Below are positions 25,692-33,524 of a DNA stretch of 64,000 nucleotides, piece after piece. Below the pieces are notes generated by a model. That model made no database searches and was not told where the DNA came from. It saw only the letters and a list, made by a program, of their open reading frames with translations. Numbering within the stretch: the stretch's first letter is position 1; each line of letters starts with the position of its first letter. The position numbers and the translations under genes are program-made. Source of the stretch: CAYPKG01 sp964411275 (GTDB taxonomy: Bacteria; Bacillota; Clostridia; Christensenellales; CAG-138); NCBI GenBank assembly GCA_964411275.1, contig CAYPKG010000005.1:1-64000 (forward strand), written 5' to 3'.

Positions 25692-27278
25692 TTATTTCCC
25701 AGTGGGCTTTTTCTTTCTGGAAACAATTATCAGCACTGCTGCGGCGCCCAGGAGCAGTATGCCTCCCATGGTAAAGAACACCGTGCCCGCGCCGCCGGTT
25801 GCAGGCAGCGTAAACTTGGCGCTGTTTATCACCTCAATTATACTATTGTGGCTGTCAATGGTTACTTCCGCTACGAACGGAGCGGTAAGCACGTTGTAGC
25901 CGGCTGGGGCCTTGGTTTCCACGATGTAATAAGTGCCGTCAGCCAGCCCGTAAAATAGCGCTTCTCCTAGGTTATTGGTAGTAACCTCTTTTACTTTTGC
26001 TACACCTTCAAAGGTTGCGGTATTGTAAAAATCTACGAATACAACCTGTATTCCCGGGGTTCCTGCGCCATTGGGCCAAATGGTTTTTACTGCATCACCC
26101 GGGGCAGCTATTTCATCAGCTGTAGCTGCACGGGCAATTTGGAAGGTAGCACCTGCGAGCTTGTCCCCGTAATTCGTTACCTTATCAATCACCAGGCCGC
26201 CCGTGTGCACATCGGGATCGGGATCGTCCGGATCAGGTTCAACAGGGGGATACTCTTTACCGGTAGAGCCTTTATAATCCAATATTGCGCTGTTTTTAAT
26301 AGGCTTGCCATCCACGCTTACCTTATCGTTTATGCTTACATCGAAAGTGACATTGATTTTCGCTGTTGCTATGTCAGTGCCGACCTCTTCCATAATTTTC
26401 AGCATACCGGCCTCTTTTAGCGAAACAACGAGCGTACCGCTGAGAGGATCAGAAGCGGGGGTGTGGACGGCTTCGTAGTCAGTTCCTGATAAAAGCGTAA
26501 CTACTTCGCCTTCCTTAACAAACAGCTCTACCTTAAGGCCATCTTCGTAAGTGAGGCGGTAGTCCAGATTATCGGTAAATTTGTAGTATTGCGCGTACAC
26601 GGGGTTATTCCCCGCATCCAGGAAGTACAGGTCCGCAGGAACAGTGCCGCTAATGGTGTAGCTGAACGTATCCCCTACATTATAACCAACTGAGCCATTC
26701 CCTGTGGCACCCTCTACCACTTTGGAAACCTTGGGGGCTTCCTGCAATACGTTTTTGGGATAGACATAGACCTCATAGAGGAAGCCGGTTCCATCGGACT
26801 CGGTCATTGGCATGTTTACATAGAAGGGTGCAGCCGGTGTTGTTACAGCGGCATTTGCTTTTTCAATAATTAAGTATGCACCATCATTTGCCGAGCCTGT
26901 GCCAAAGCTATGCGTTGCAAGGCCACCACTGCCTGTTTTGACAGTAACCACAGCGGCACCAGCCAATTTAATAGCGCTGATTTCGTCTTCAGTGGGAATT
27001 GCTGAGGTGCCTTGGCGTTCCGGAACCTTGTAGATTCCAAACTCTACGTTTTCCAGCGGAGTTCTGCCTGTGGCAACATTGGTATTCTCGGTTCCGTCAG
27101 CCGGCTGTTCTAATGGCGGCGTATCATCATCTGATGAAAATTTGTAGATGTTCAGTATTCGTTCTTTTGATTCGTCCGCCGTCAAGTCGGTATTATCCGC
27201 AAAGGCTGCGGCGGAGAACATGCAGAGCATCAGTACTGCAATCAGCATGGCCCCCAATTTTCTTAAGTGCTTTCTCAT
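25692..27278 (-). CDS. LPXTG-anchored major (backbone) pilin
   Basis: 528 residues. A signal peptide ends near AAAFA. The pilin motif Y-E-V-Y-V-Y-P-K-N (Lys at about 175) supplies the cross-linking lysine, and an E-box, YYIVETKAPAGYN (about 430), belongs to a Cna-B domain with an internal isopeptide bond. The C terminus has the sorting signal LPATGG (about 491), a hydrophobic helix and RKKK. The overall order matches SpaH/EbpB-type backbone pilins of Gram-positive sortase pili. It lies between the tip adhesin and the sortases on one leftward transcript. The DNA of the whole pilus block looks more AT-rich than its flanks. Confidence 0.93.
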   Translation of the reverse strand: MRKHLRKLGAMLIAVLMLCMFSAAAFADNTDLTADESKERILNIYKFSSDDDTPPLEQPADGTENTNVATGRTPLENVEFGIYKVPERQGTSAIPTEDEISAIKLAGAAVVTVKTGSGGLATHSFGTGSANDGAYLIIEKANAAVTTPAAPFYVNMPMTESDGTGFLYEVYVYPKNVLQEAPKVSKVVEGATGNGSVGYNVGDTFSYTISGTVPADLYFLDAGNNPVYAQYYKFTDNLDYRLTYEDGLKVELFVKEGEVVTLLSGTDYEAVHTPASDPLSGTLVVSLKEAGMLKIMEEVGTDIATAKINVTFDVSINDKVSVDGKPIKNSAILDYKGSTGKEYPPVEPDPDDPDPDVHTGGLVIDKVTNYGDKLAGATFQIARAATADEIAAPGDAVKTIWPNGAGTPGIQVVFVDFYNTATFEGVAKVKEVTTNNLGEALFYGLADGTYYIVETKAPAGYNVLTAPFVAEVTIDSHNSIIEVINSAKFTLPATGGAGTVFFTMGGILLLGAAAVLIIVSRKKKPTGK

Positions 27279-27373
27279 GGGTATTTGCTCCTTTCAAATT
27301 TACACTTTTGGTTTTCTTTTTTTCCGGCTTTATGCATATCTGCGGCTTCTGCTCCCGCAGTTACTAAGGATTT

Positions 27374-30300
27374 TTATCCTCGCCCGTACGCTCTTCTTTT
27401 CTTTATGCCAGACATCACAAAAATTAGAGTCGCCACGTTAACGAGAATGAGCCCCCCTGTCGAAATCACACGCGTTCCCATTCCGCCTGAAACGGGCATA
27501 ACCGCTCTTTTATAGTTCGGCAGGAAATATTCGCCGCCTTCCTGATACAGCGCAGGGGGCTTGCCAATTGCGGAGATGGAAAGCTGCCCGGCTTCCGAGC
27601 CGGTGATCTCGATTTTCCACTGGCCGTTAGGTAGCTTATAGCCTTCCAGCGTCTTGGTTTCCATAAGAATATAGGTCCCAATTTCGATATGGCCAAAGTT
27701 TACATGTCCGCTTGCAGAGCTTGTCCAAACCTGATCCGCTCCGCCCTCCTGCATGCCGCTGTAGCATCCAGCTTCTATCAATTGCGAAGTCTTGCGGCTA
27801 TGGTCATGCGTTGCTTCCTTGCAGGTAAGCTTATAAAGCCTGAACTGAGCGCCCCCAAGAGGGTTTTTATCATCATCCACCTTGGTAAAGGAAAAATACT
27901 GCCCTGCTCTATCAAATCCGGCGTCATTGTATCGGGATTCAAACAGGGCCACATCCATGCTCATTGCCCCGGGCAGCACGATATTGGTAATAATTGTTTT
28001 AAGCGGGCTGCTGCCGGGTATCTGTGCGGCGTCAGAATCAAGCTGCGGATTGCTCCCTTGGCCTGTTGGGGAAGGGGTATACTCTTCTATCGATGTGCTT
28101 GCGCTCTCAAACCTTACGGCGTAGGTTCCGGCGGGCACTCTGGTAAACTTATAGCGCCCGGGCTCATAGGCGCTTTCCGGACCAGTTGTGTCGTTGATGC
28201 CAACATCCTTTTGCTTGCCTGTTTCGACACTGGCTACCTCTATTGTATAGTCCGCAATCGTTGCGGGGTCGCCGAGCTCCCTAAGCTTCAGGAGAGTGGC
28301 CTTTACACCGGAAATTCTCGTTTCCTCATCGTCCTGTATGCCGTTAGAGTTAGCGTCAATCCATGTTAGCCCCTCCACGCTGCGCGACACCGTGGAAACT
28401 TCAGCAGTTGTGAGGCTCAGTTCCTGCGAAACGGTGTTGACGTATTTATCGTTGGGCTGAGGGTCTGTGGGGTTGAGCTTTATGCTCAGGTTAACAAGAA
28501 TAGAATGGCTTGGTCTCAGCTTTCCCAAAAGAGCCCAGGCTACGGGCATTTTACCGTTCATGGTAGAACACTCGCCGCTTTCTGGATCGATTACCCCCTG
28601 CGTCCAGCCAGCTATTTCATGATCTGGTATATCACTGGCAATTTTATTTCTGTAACTTGTGTCCGTGGTATAGTACAGCTCAATGCCTTCGCCCGCCCTG
28701 TCCAAATCAAGGGACCAGCTAGACACAGTATAATTACCTGAAAAGCTGCTGCCGCTATCGCCATTGTATGGCATGGTGTCCAGCAGCTTTAGAGTAATGT
28801 CAGTAGCGCTGGTGTTGTTATAGCGGATGGTGTAGCTGGCGGTTCCGTCAAAGTCGACCAAGGGCGTTGTGGTGGTTTTAGAAAAGCCTGAGCCCTCGCC
28901 GCGATGGACACGAAGAGCAACCGTGGCTATATTTTCATTTTTTTCGACAATGTGTCGAACATCATTTGTGCCGTAAATACGCACGGTATTTACAAGCGAT
29001 GTGGTTGCTTTGGGTATATCGGTATCTTCATTGCCTTTTGTGCCTATGGTTGCAGCGTAGTGAATAGGCTCCATAGGCGCGCCTATGACCACATCGTTTA
29101 TAACCCATGTAAGCACCTGCTGGCCTTCCCCTGTGGTAGTAATTACAGGCTCACGAAGCACGCCGCCTATAACGGTTCCCCGCTTACCATCGGTTTGCTG
29201 CGCATATGTACCGCCAAAATAGCTGCTGCCTGCCTTATAGGTCAAGTGAACTGGCAGAGTATCCACAATGGTCACAGTCGTTGTATAGTCTGAAGAGCCT
29301 GAAGCCTGAGTGCCTATGGTGGAGGGCTTCAAAACGAAATCCACTGTGCGCTCATCATAGTCAACATCGTAGGTGTCCTTAACGGTGCCCTCTTTTTTTT
29401 GCTCCAATTCTTTTTTGATAGCTGTGTTGTAGCCTGTAATAAGGAGCGAGTCGCCATAATAGTAGTTATGTACCCCTTGTTGATGATTCCCGGCAGGCTT
29501 GACTCTTCCTCCGGATAAGCTGTATTCTTCTTTTTTATCTGTATACTTCGGAGCGACGGACTTATGAGCAGGGAAAGTGCTGACCGCGGGTTTAGCAGTT
29601 ACCCAGTTTGTATTCTTAAAACCAGGATGGCCTGCAAGCTGGGCTTTTGACCAGCTGCGGCTCACAACCGTTGCCATATATACATTTCCTACTATGGCAG
29701 TATCTTTCACTCTAAGGCCAATTCCTGCAAAAGGCTGAAACTCTGCAAGCTGATTAACCGGACCTTTATGCACGATGAAAGCCGCCACGCATATATGTCC
29801 CTCGGGAATGCCATTGGGCCCTTCCAGAGCTTCATAAAATATAAGATCATCTTCATCAGCATTTTCCATCTCCGAGTCGTTATTCCAGTTGGCTCCACCT
29901 GGTTTGGTTGCATAATATATTGTTTTTTCAATATCCATGAAGTTGGGATTTTTTTGGAGGTAATACTTTTCCCCGTTGGGTTCTAGTGCGGAGCCGTCAA
30001 ACTTCAGCAGAGTGGTGCCATATTCCATACGGTTTTCCTCTTCACCATTTGAAACATAGTAAAATGCCCCTACCAGTGCGATATCTTGCCCTCTGCTGGC
30101 GCTGTCCGTACCGTCGTGCGCTTGATCAGCGGTTTTATCTACACCTCTAATAGCAATATGCGTATTTTCTTCGTCCGTATAATAAATTATGCTGTTCATC
30201 ATGATTGACTCGACCAAATGACACCTAATTGAACGCATATCATCATCTTGCCTTGTTTGGCTGTCGTTGGAGCCTGGCGTATCAGACTGCGGCTGATCGC

Positions 30301-32749
30301 TGACCGATTTGGCTTTCATGTTGATAGCATTAACAGTTATATCAAAATAGCCTTGCCCATGAGTTTGTGCAATATCAAAATCACTTTCTTTCGCGTAGTT
30401 GTCCCGTTTATTAAAAGGCTGCTGAATATAAATCTTTCCGGCGGAGAACATCCCTACATTGGCTTTACTATATATGGGGTCTGGCGTTCCCTGTGCCGCA
30501 ACATTGGTTGGAAATTTGTCCGTATCGATTTCATAGTCCGAAACCGTAATGGATATCGTATCCCCGTTCTGCGTTGCATGCCAATTCCCGCTGTCATAGC
30601 ACGTATGCGTTGATAAATCAGGGTCATATGTGGCATAAGGGGCCGCATTGGACGCAAAGGGATGGCTGGGGCTATAGATGGTTCTTCCGTCCACAGTCAT
30701 TACGTTGTTTTTATTTGCATCATACGCCCATAAAAGCGGCGTATACTCCTGTGTTGTGGAACCCGATCCAAGGTCGCCGGTATAATATGAAGCAACTTTT
30801 AAATCAAACGTAATATCGCCTTCCGGCAATTCTATTCCCTTGAGCCCTTTTTCTTCACTGTCGTTATAAAGCATAATTGTTACGCCATAGCTAAAGGTTC
30901 TGCCAAATACCTCCCCAATGCCATGGTTTGCTGCCGGATAAGCTTGAAGGTTATCATTGCCAGTGTTGTAGTCATTTTTACCTTTCCACATGGTCCATGG
31001 TGGATGGGCGTAGTAAAGAAGCACGTTATACTTGGGCGCTGCGGTTACCGTAACGGTTTCAGCGGTCACGCTTTTCTTTTCCTCTACGTTATGTTCCTCG
31101 CATTCGCCATCCCAAGTGTTATGCTCAAGCGCCGCGCTAATAACCGGCGCGATTGTTTTGCCGTTGGCCATGGCCTTGACCTTAATAATCAGGTGCTCTG
31201 CGAAGTCGCCGGGGATCACATATATCGAACCTTCCATGGGGAGAAGGTGCTTATAGCAGGTAAGCACCTGGCACTCGGTCTCTACCCCATCGATGGTTCT
31301 GTTTTCCACTGTTTCCGACGGATTTTCCATCCACCCCATTGCGGATGCATCAAACTCCGCCTGCTCTTTCGTGGCAGGCAACACAAACTCAAGCTTGACC
31401 CTGGCTTCATTGTAACTGGTCCTTTCATCGTATGCATTGAAGGCAGCTCTAAATTTGTAGCTTATCGTATCAAAGGTTCGAACAATCTTGTTGTCCGGAC
31501 CCGTGTCGTGTCCGTAGTCCTCTTCCGTGTCGTCAACCGTGTCCCAGTATGCCGTTCCGTCCTCAATTTCTTCAATCTTAAGCTGATTTATGTAGGCGTA
31601 ATCCCCATCAAGAGACAGAGGAACGGAATTTGCCTCAGCAAGCATAGAATCATTCAGCGCCGCGGTTACCGTTACAGGCTCGGCGGCAACGCTTTTCTTT
31701 TCCTCGCCATGCTCCACACAGGTTGCGTTCCATGTGTTATGCTCCAGCGCTGCGCTGAAAACCGGCGCGATGGTGCAGTCGCTCAACAGGGTTTTGATAG
31801 TAATGTTTACGGTCTCTGTGAAGCTGCCGGGGATTACATATTCTTGAGCATCGATGGGGACAAGGTGCTTATAGCAGGTAAGCACCTGACATTCCGTCTC
31901 TACCCCATTGATTAAACGAAGCTCCTCTGTAATTTTCCACATGTAGATATCTGTAGTGTCCATCCATCCCATTGTGGAAATATCAAATTCCGCCTGCCCG
32001 CTTGTTACAGGCAGCACAAATTCCATTTTAACCCTGGCTTCACTGTAGAAGCTGGTGTCATCATAAGCGCTTAAGTGGGTCGTAAGCCGATAGCTTATGG
32101 TATCTATGCTTTGGACAGCGTCGCTTTGGACGGCGTCGCTGGCTTGTCCAATAATTGCGGATACGTCCTGGGCGTTTGCAGGGCTTGTACCCGTAGTAAT
32201 GTCAATGATCTCAATCATGCTTACAAATGCAAAATCCCCGTCAAGCGGCATGGGAATAGCAGGGGTTTCCAGGGGGTGCGGAATTTCCACGGGCTCCAGA
32301 GTTTCCAGGGGGTCCGGGGTTTCCACGGGCTCCTGGGTTTCCAGGGGCTCCTGGGTTTCCAGGGGATCGGGGGTTTCCAGGGGGTCCGGGGTTTCCAGAG
32401 GATCAGGGGTTGCAGCCGGCAGCTGGTCATTCGGGCCGCCAATGTCAATTATCGGCAAACCGGTATCCGAAGGGCCATGGGTTTGTGTTGGCGGCAGGTC
32501 AATACCCGGATTTTCTTCCGTTTGTGTTGGCGGTAAGCCGGTATCCGGATTGTCGATGGCAAGCGGTTCACATTCATATTGGCCTTCCTGATAGCTTTCA
32601 TTCATGTCCGCTGTTTCACCGCCTTGCGTAAAGGCTGCGGTAACTTCTATGGGAAATATACCGATTAGCATCACCACTACAATCAGCGCTACAACAAGGT
32701 TGTTGAAATATAATTTTTTTCTTTTAGATTTATTTCCAAAAAACTGCAT
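27374..32749 (-). CDS. Giant surface adhesin / pilus tip protein
   Basis: 1791 residues. An N-terminal signal helix (about 16-38) is followed by a Pro/Glu/Thr repeat stalk (about 100-165), two related ~200-residue modules (about 170-375 and 377-575) that share the E-C-Q-V-L-T-C-Y-K-H-L and A-L-E-H-N-T-W motifs, a unique region (about 580-1100), DUF11/Cna-like repeats (about 1100-1430), an SdrD-B-like domain opening W-I-D-A-N-S-N-G-I-Q-D-D, and a SpaA-type Cna-B domain ending in an E-box (T-Y-I-L-M-E-T-K). The C terminus has a hydrophobic helix and Lys/Arg tail, but its sorting motif reads MPVSG instead of LPxTG. It is probably the adhesive tip subunit. AAGGAGAG precedes the ATG. Confidence 0.85.
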   Translation of the reverse strand: MQFFGNKSKRKKLYFNNLVVALIVVVMLIGIFPIEVTAAFTQGGETADMNESYQEGQYECEPLAIDNPDTGLPPTQTEENPGIDLPPTQTHGPSDTGLPIIDIGGPNDQLPAATPDPLETPDPLETPDPLETQEPLETQEPVETPDPLETLEPVEIPHPLETPAIPMPLDGDFAFVSMIEIIDITTGTSPANAQDVSAIIGQASDAVQSDAVQSIDTISYRLTTHLSAYDDTSFYSEARVKMEFVLPVTSGQAEFDISTMGWMDTTDIYMWKITEELRLINGVETECQVLTCYKHLVPIDAQEYVIPGSFTETVNITIKTLLSDCTIAPVFSAALEHNTWNATCVEHGEEKKSVAAEPVTVTAALNDSMLAEANSVPLSLDGDYAYINQLKIEEIEDGTAYWDTVDDTEEDYGHDTGPDNKIVRTFDTISYKFRAAFNAYDERTSYNEARVKLEFVLPATKEQAEFDASAMGWMENPSETVENRTIDGVETECQVLTCYKHLLPMEGSIYVIPGDFAEHLIIKVKAMANGKTIAPVISAALEHNTWDGECEEHNVEEKKSVTAETVTVTAAPKYNVLLYYAHPPWTMWKGKNDYNTGNDNLQAYPAANHGIGEVFGRTFSYGVTIMLYNDSEEKGLKGIELPEGDITFDLKVASYYTGDLGSGSTTQEYTPLLWAYDANKNNVMTVDGRTIYSPSHPFASNAAPYATYDPDLSTHTCYDSGNWHATQNGDTISITVSDYEIDTDKFPTNVAAQGTPDPIYSKANVGMFSAGKIYIQQPFNKRDNYAKESDFDIAQTHGQGYFDITVNAINMKAKSVSDQPQSDTPGSNDSQTRQDDDMRSIRCHLVESIMMNSIIYYTDEENTHIAIRGVDKTADQAHDGTDSASRGQDIALVGAFYYVSNGEEENRMEYGTTLLKFDGSALEPNGEKYYLQKNPNFMDIEKTIYYATKPGGANWNNDSEMENADEDDLIFYEALEGPNGIPEGHICVAAFIVHKGPVNQLAEFQPFAGIGLRVKDTAIVGNVYMATVVSRSWSKAQLAGHPGFKNTNWVTAKPAVSTFPAHKSVAPKYTDKKEEYSLSGGRVKPAGNHQQGVHNYYYGDSLLITGYNTAIKKELEQKKEGTVKDTYDVDYDERTVDFVLKPSTIGTQASGSSDYTTTVTIVDTLPVHLTYKAGSSYFGGTYAQQTDGKRGTVIGGVLREPVITTTGEGQQVLTWVINDVVIGAPMEPIHYAATIGTKGNEDTDIPKATTSLVNTVRIYGTNDVRHIVEKNENIATVALRVHRGEGSGFSKTTTTPLVDFDGTASYTIRYNNTSATDITLKLLDTMPYNGDSGSSFSGNYTVSSWSLDLDRAGEGIELYYTTDTSYRNKIASDIPDHEIAGWTQGVIDPESGECSTMNGKMPVAWALLGKLRPSHSILVNLSIKLNPTDPQPNDKYVNTVSQELSLTTAEVSTVSRSVEGLTWIDANSNGIQDDEETRISGVKATLLKLRELGDPATIADYTIEVASVETGKQKDVGINDTTGPESAYEPGRYKFTRVPAGTYAVRFESASTSIEEYTPSPTGQGSNPQLDSDAAQIPGSSPLKTIITNIVLPGAMSMDVALFESRYNDAGFDRAGQYFSFTKVDDDKNPLGGAQFRLYKLTCKEATHDHSRKTSQLIEAGCYSGMQEGGADQVWTSSASGHVNFGHIEIGTYILMETKTLEGYKLPNGQWKIEITGSEAGQLSISAIGKPPALYQEGGEYFLPNYKRAVMPVSGGMGTRVISTGGLILVNVATLIFVMSGIKKRRAYGRG
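32260..32410 (-). repeat. Tandem 18-bp repeats encoding the Pro-Leu-Glu-Thr stalk
   Basis: About eight imperfect 18-bp units encode the hexapeptide P-D-P-L-E-T and variants within the adhesin. Such in-frame repeats can gain or lose units by slippage and so change stalk length. Confidence 0.8.
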
Positions 32750-32782
32750 GTTACTCTCTCCTTAAGGGTGTACGTTTACCAA

Positions 32783-33181
32783 TTAAGAAACAAGGCTGAG
32801 AATAGTAATTCCGTCAAAGTATTTTTCCGTTTGAAGCTGGTAGTCGATGTAGACCTTATGTACAGGGCAAAAGCCTGTTGCATGCCTGCTGCAAAAGCCG
32901 TCGTCCTCAAGGCAGCGGTTAATCCGCATCGTTTCCTCTGTAACATTCATCACATCGAGCAGACTAATTTCCCCCGAATTTCCTATGAAGCGGTAGCCGC
33001 CCGTTTCGCTGCTGCGCGAAGAGACCCATCCCTTGTCACGAAGCTGTTTCATCACCTTAACCAAATAAGCTGGCTTTGCCCCCACGGCTTCCGAAAGCTC
33101 GGACATCGTGACATAGCCGGGGGTAGTCGATAGAACAAGTAGTACACGGATAGCATAGTCGGTTGTGATCTTCATTTGCAT
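32783..33181 (-). CDS. Rrf2-family transcriptional regulator, first gene of the pilus operon
   Basis: 132 residues. A winged helix-turn-helix (about 1-60: DYAIRVLLVL, MSELSEAVGAKPAYLVKVMKQL, wing GGYRF) is followed by a dimerization helix and three cysteines (Cys90, Cys97, Cys105, the last in CPVH) spaced as in Fe-S or redox-sensing Rrf2 proteins such as IscR and NsrR. It therefore probably senses iron-sulfur status, NO or oxygen. AAAGGA lies 7 nt before the ATG at 33181; a second ATG is two codons in. Only 33 bp separate it from the adhesin gene, so it is in the operon and may autoregulate it. Confidence 0.88.
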   Translation of the reverse strand: MQMKITTDYAIRVLLVLSTTPGYVTMSELSEAVGAKPAYLVKVMKQLRDKGWVSSRSSETGGYRFIGNSGEISLLDVMNVTEETMRINRCLEDDGFCSRHATGFCPVHKVYIDYQLQTEKYFDGITILSLVS

Positions 33182-33210
33182 ACTATATTCCTTTCAGGGC
33201 TTTGTACTCC

Positions 33211-33232
33211 AATTCCCTTCTTGGTTGGAATT
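33211..33232. promoter_or_regulatory. Inverted repeat upstream of rrf2, possible operator
   Basis: AATTCC (33211-33216) and GGAATT (33227-33232) form a perfect 6-bp inverted repeat with a 10-bp spacer, 30-50 bp before the rrf2 start codon. GGAATT half-sites are seen in operators of some Rrf2 proteins (CymR), which makes autoregulation plausible. Confidence 0.45.
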
Positions 33233-33266
33233 CAATCCTGTTAAAAAAATTATCACCGTTACTACA

Positions 33267-33285
33267 TAATTTCCATTACGTGATA
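33267..33285 (-). repeat. Left inverted repeat (IRL) of the putative invertible switch
   Basis: 19 bp identical, in opposite orientation, to 33497-33515. Each copy is itself a partial palindrome: recombinase-type arms around an asymmetric core TGGAAA (here TTTCCA on the plus strand). Confidence 0.85.
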
Positions 33286-33301
33286 TTGGTGAAGCTTTTT
33301 A

Positions 33302-33339
33302 AAATAAAAACCTCTCCTGATATTACACAGTAGGAGAGG
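33302..33339 (-). terminator. Leftward terminator inside the invertible segment
   Basis: CCTCTCCT (33311-33318) and AGGAGAGG (33332-33339) form a perfect 8-bp stem. On the minus strand it is followed by TTTTTATTTT. In this orientation it would stop read-through from the recombinase gene into the pilus operon. Confidence 0.75.
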
Positions 33340-33425
33340 ATTCATATAAATTTGTACACAAATAAGGCTTTCCGCAAAATAAGCAGCGGCAAGAAAGGTT
33401 CATGCTGCCTTTTTTGAAAAAAGTG

Positions 33426-33454
33426 TTGACAAATGTAAATTTATGGCTTAATAT
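33426..33454 (+). promoter_or_regulatory. Promoter inside the invertible segment, facing away from the pilus genes
   Basis: TTGACA (33426-33431), 17 bp, TAATAT (33449-33454). AT-rich sequence follows and the right repeat begins about 40 bp downstream. A weak GCAGC/GCTGC hairpin with a T-run lies just upstream (about 33382-33416). Confidence 0.72.
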
Positions 33455-33496
33455 ATAGGTAAATTTGGTTTCTATGTCAATTTCACCCGCTATATG

Positions 33497-33515
33497 TATC
33501 ACGTAATGGAAATTA
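33497..33515 (+). repeat. Right inverted repeat (IRR) of the putative invertible switch
   Basis: TATCACGTAATGGAAATTA, the reverse complement of the left copy. In this copy the arms CACGTAAT (33500-33507) and ATTACGTG (33512-33519) are perfectly symmetric. It lies 10 bp from the recombinase stop codon. Confidence 0.85.
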
Positions 33516-33524
33516 CGTGGTTTT

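Larger units (their letters stand above)
33267..33515. mobile_element. Putative invertible promoter segment (invertron) controlling the pilus operon
   Basis: A ~250-bp non-coding segment lies between two 19-bp perfect inverted repeats and directly between the rrf2-pilus operon and the 3' end of a tyrosine recombinase gene. It contains one near-consensus promoter (33426-33454) that now points right, away from the pilus genes, and a hairpin with a T-run acting leftward (33311-33339). Recombination between inverted repeats would flip the segment and aim the promoter at rrf2 and the pilus genes. The repeats, promoter and recombinase are seen directly; the switching is inferred from known tyrosine-recombinase phase-variation systems. 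Confidence 0.78.

Noticed and set aside
32260..32410. A CRISPR array in the repetitive stretch
   Set aside because: The repeats are contiguous 18-bp coding units without spacers and lie in frame inside the adhesin; no cas genes are present anywhere in the window.
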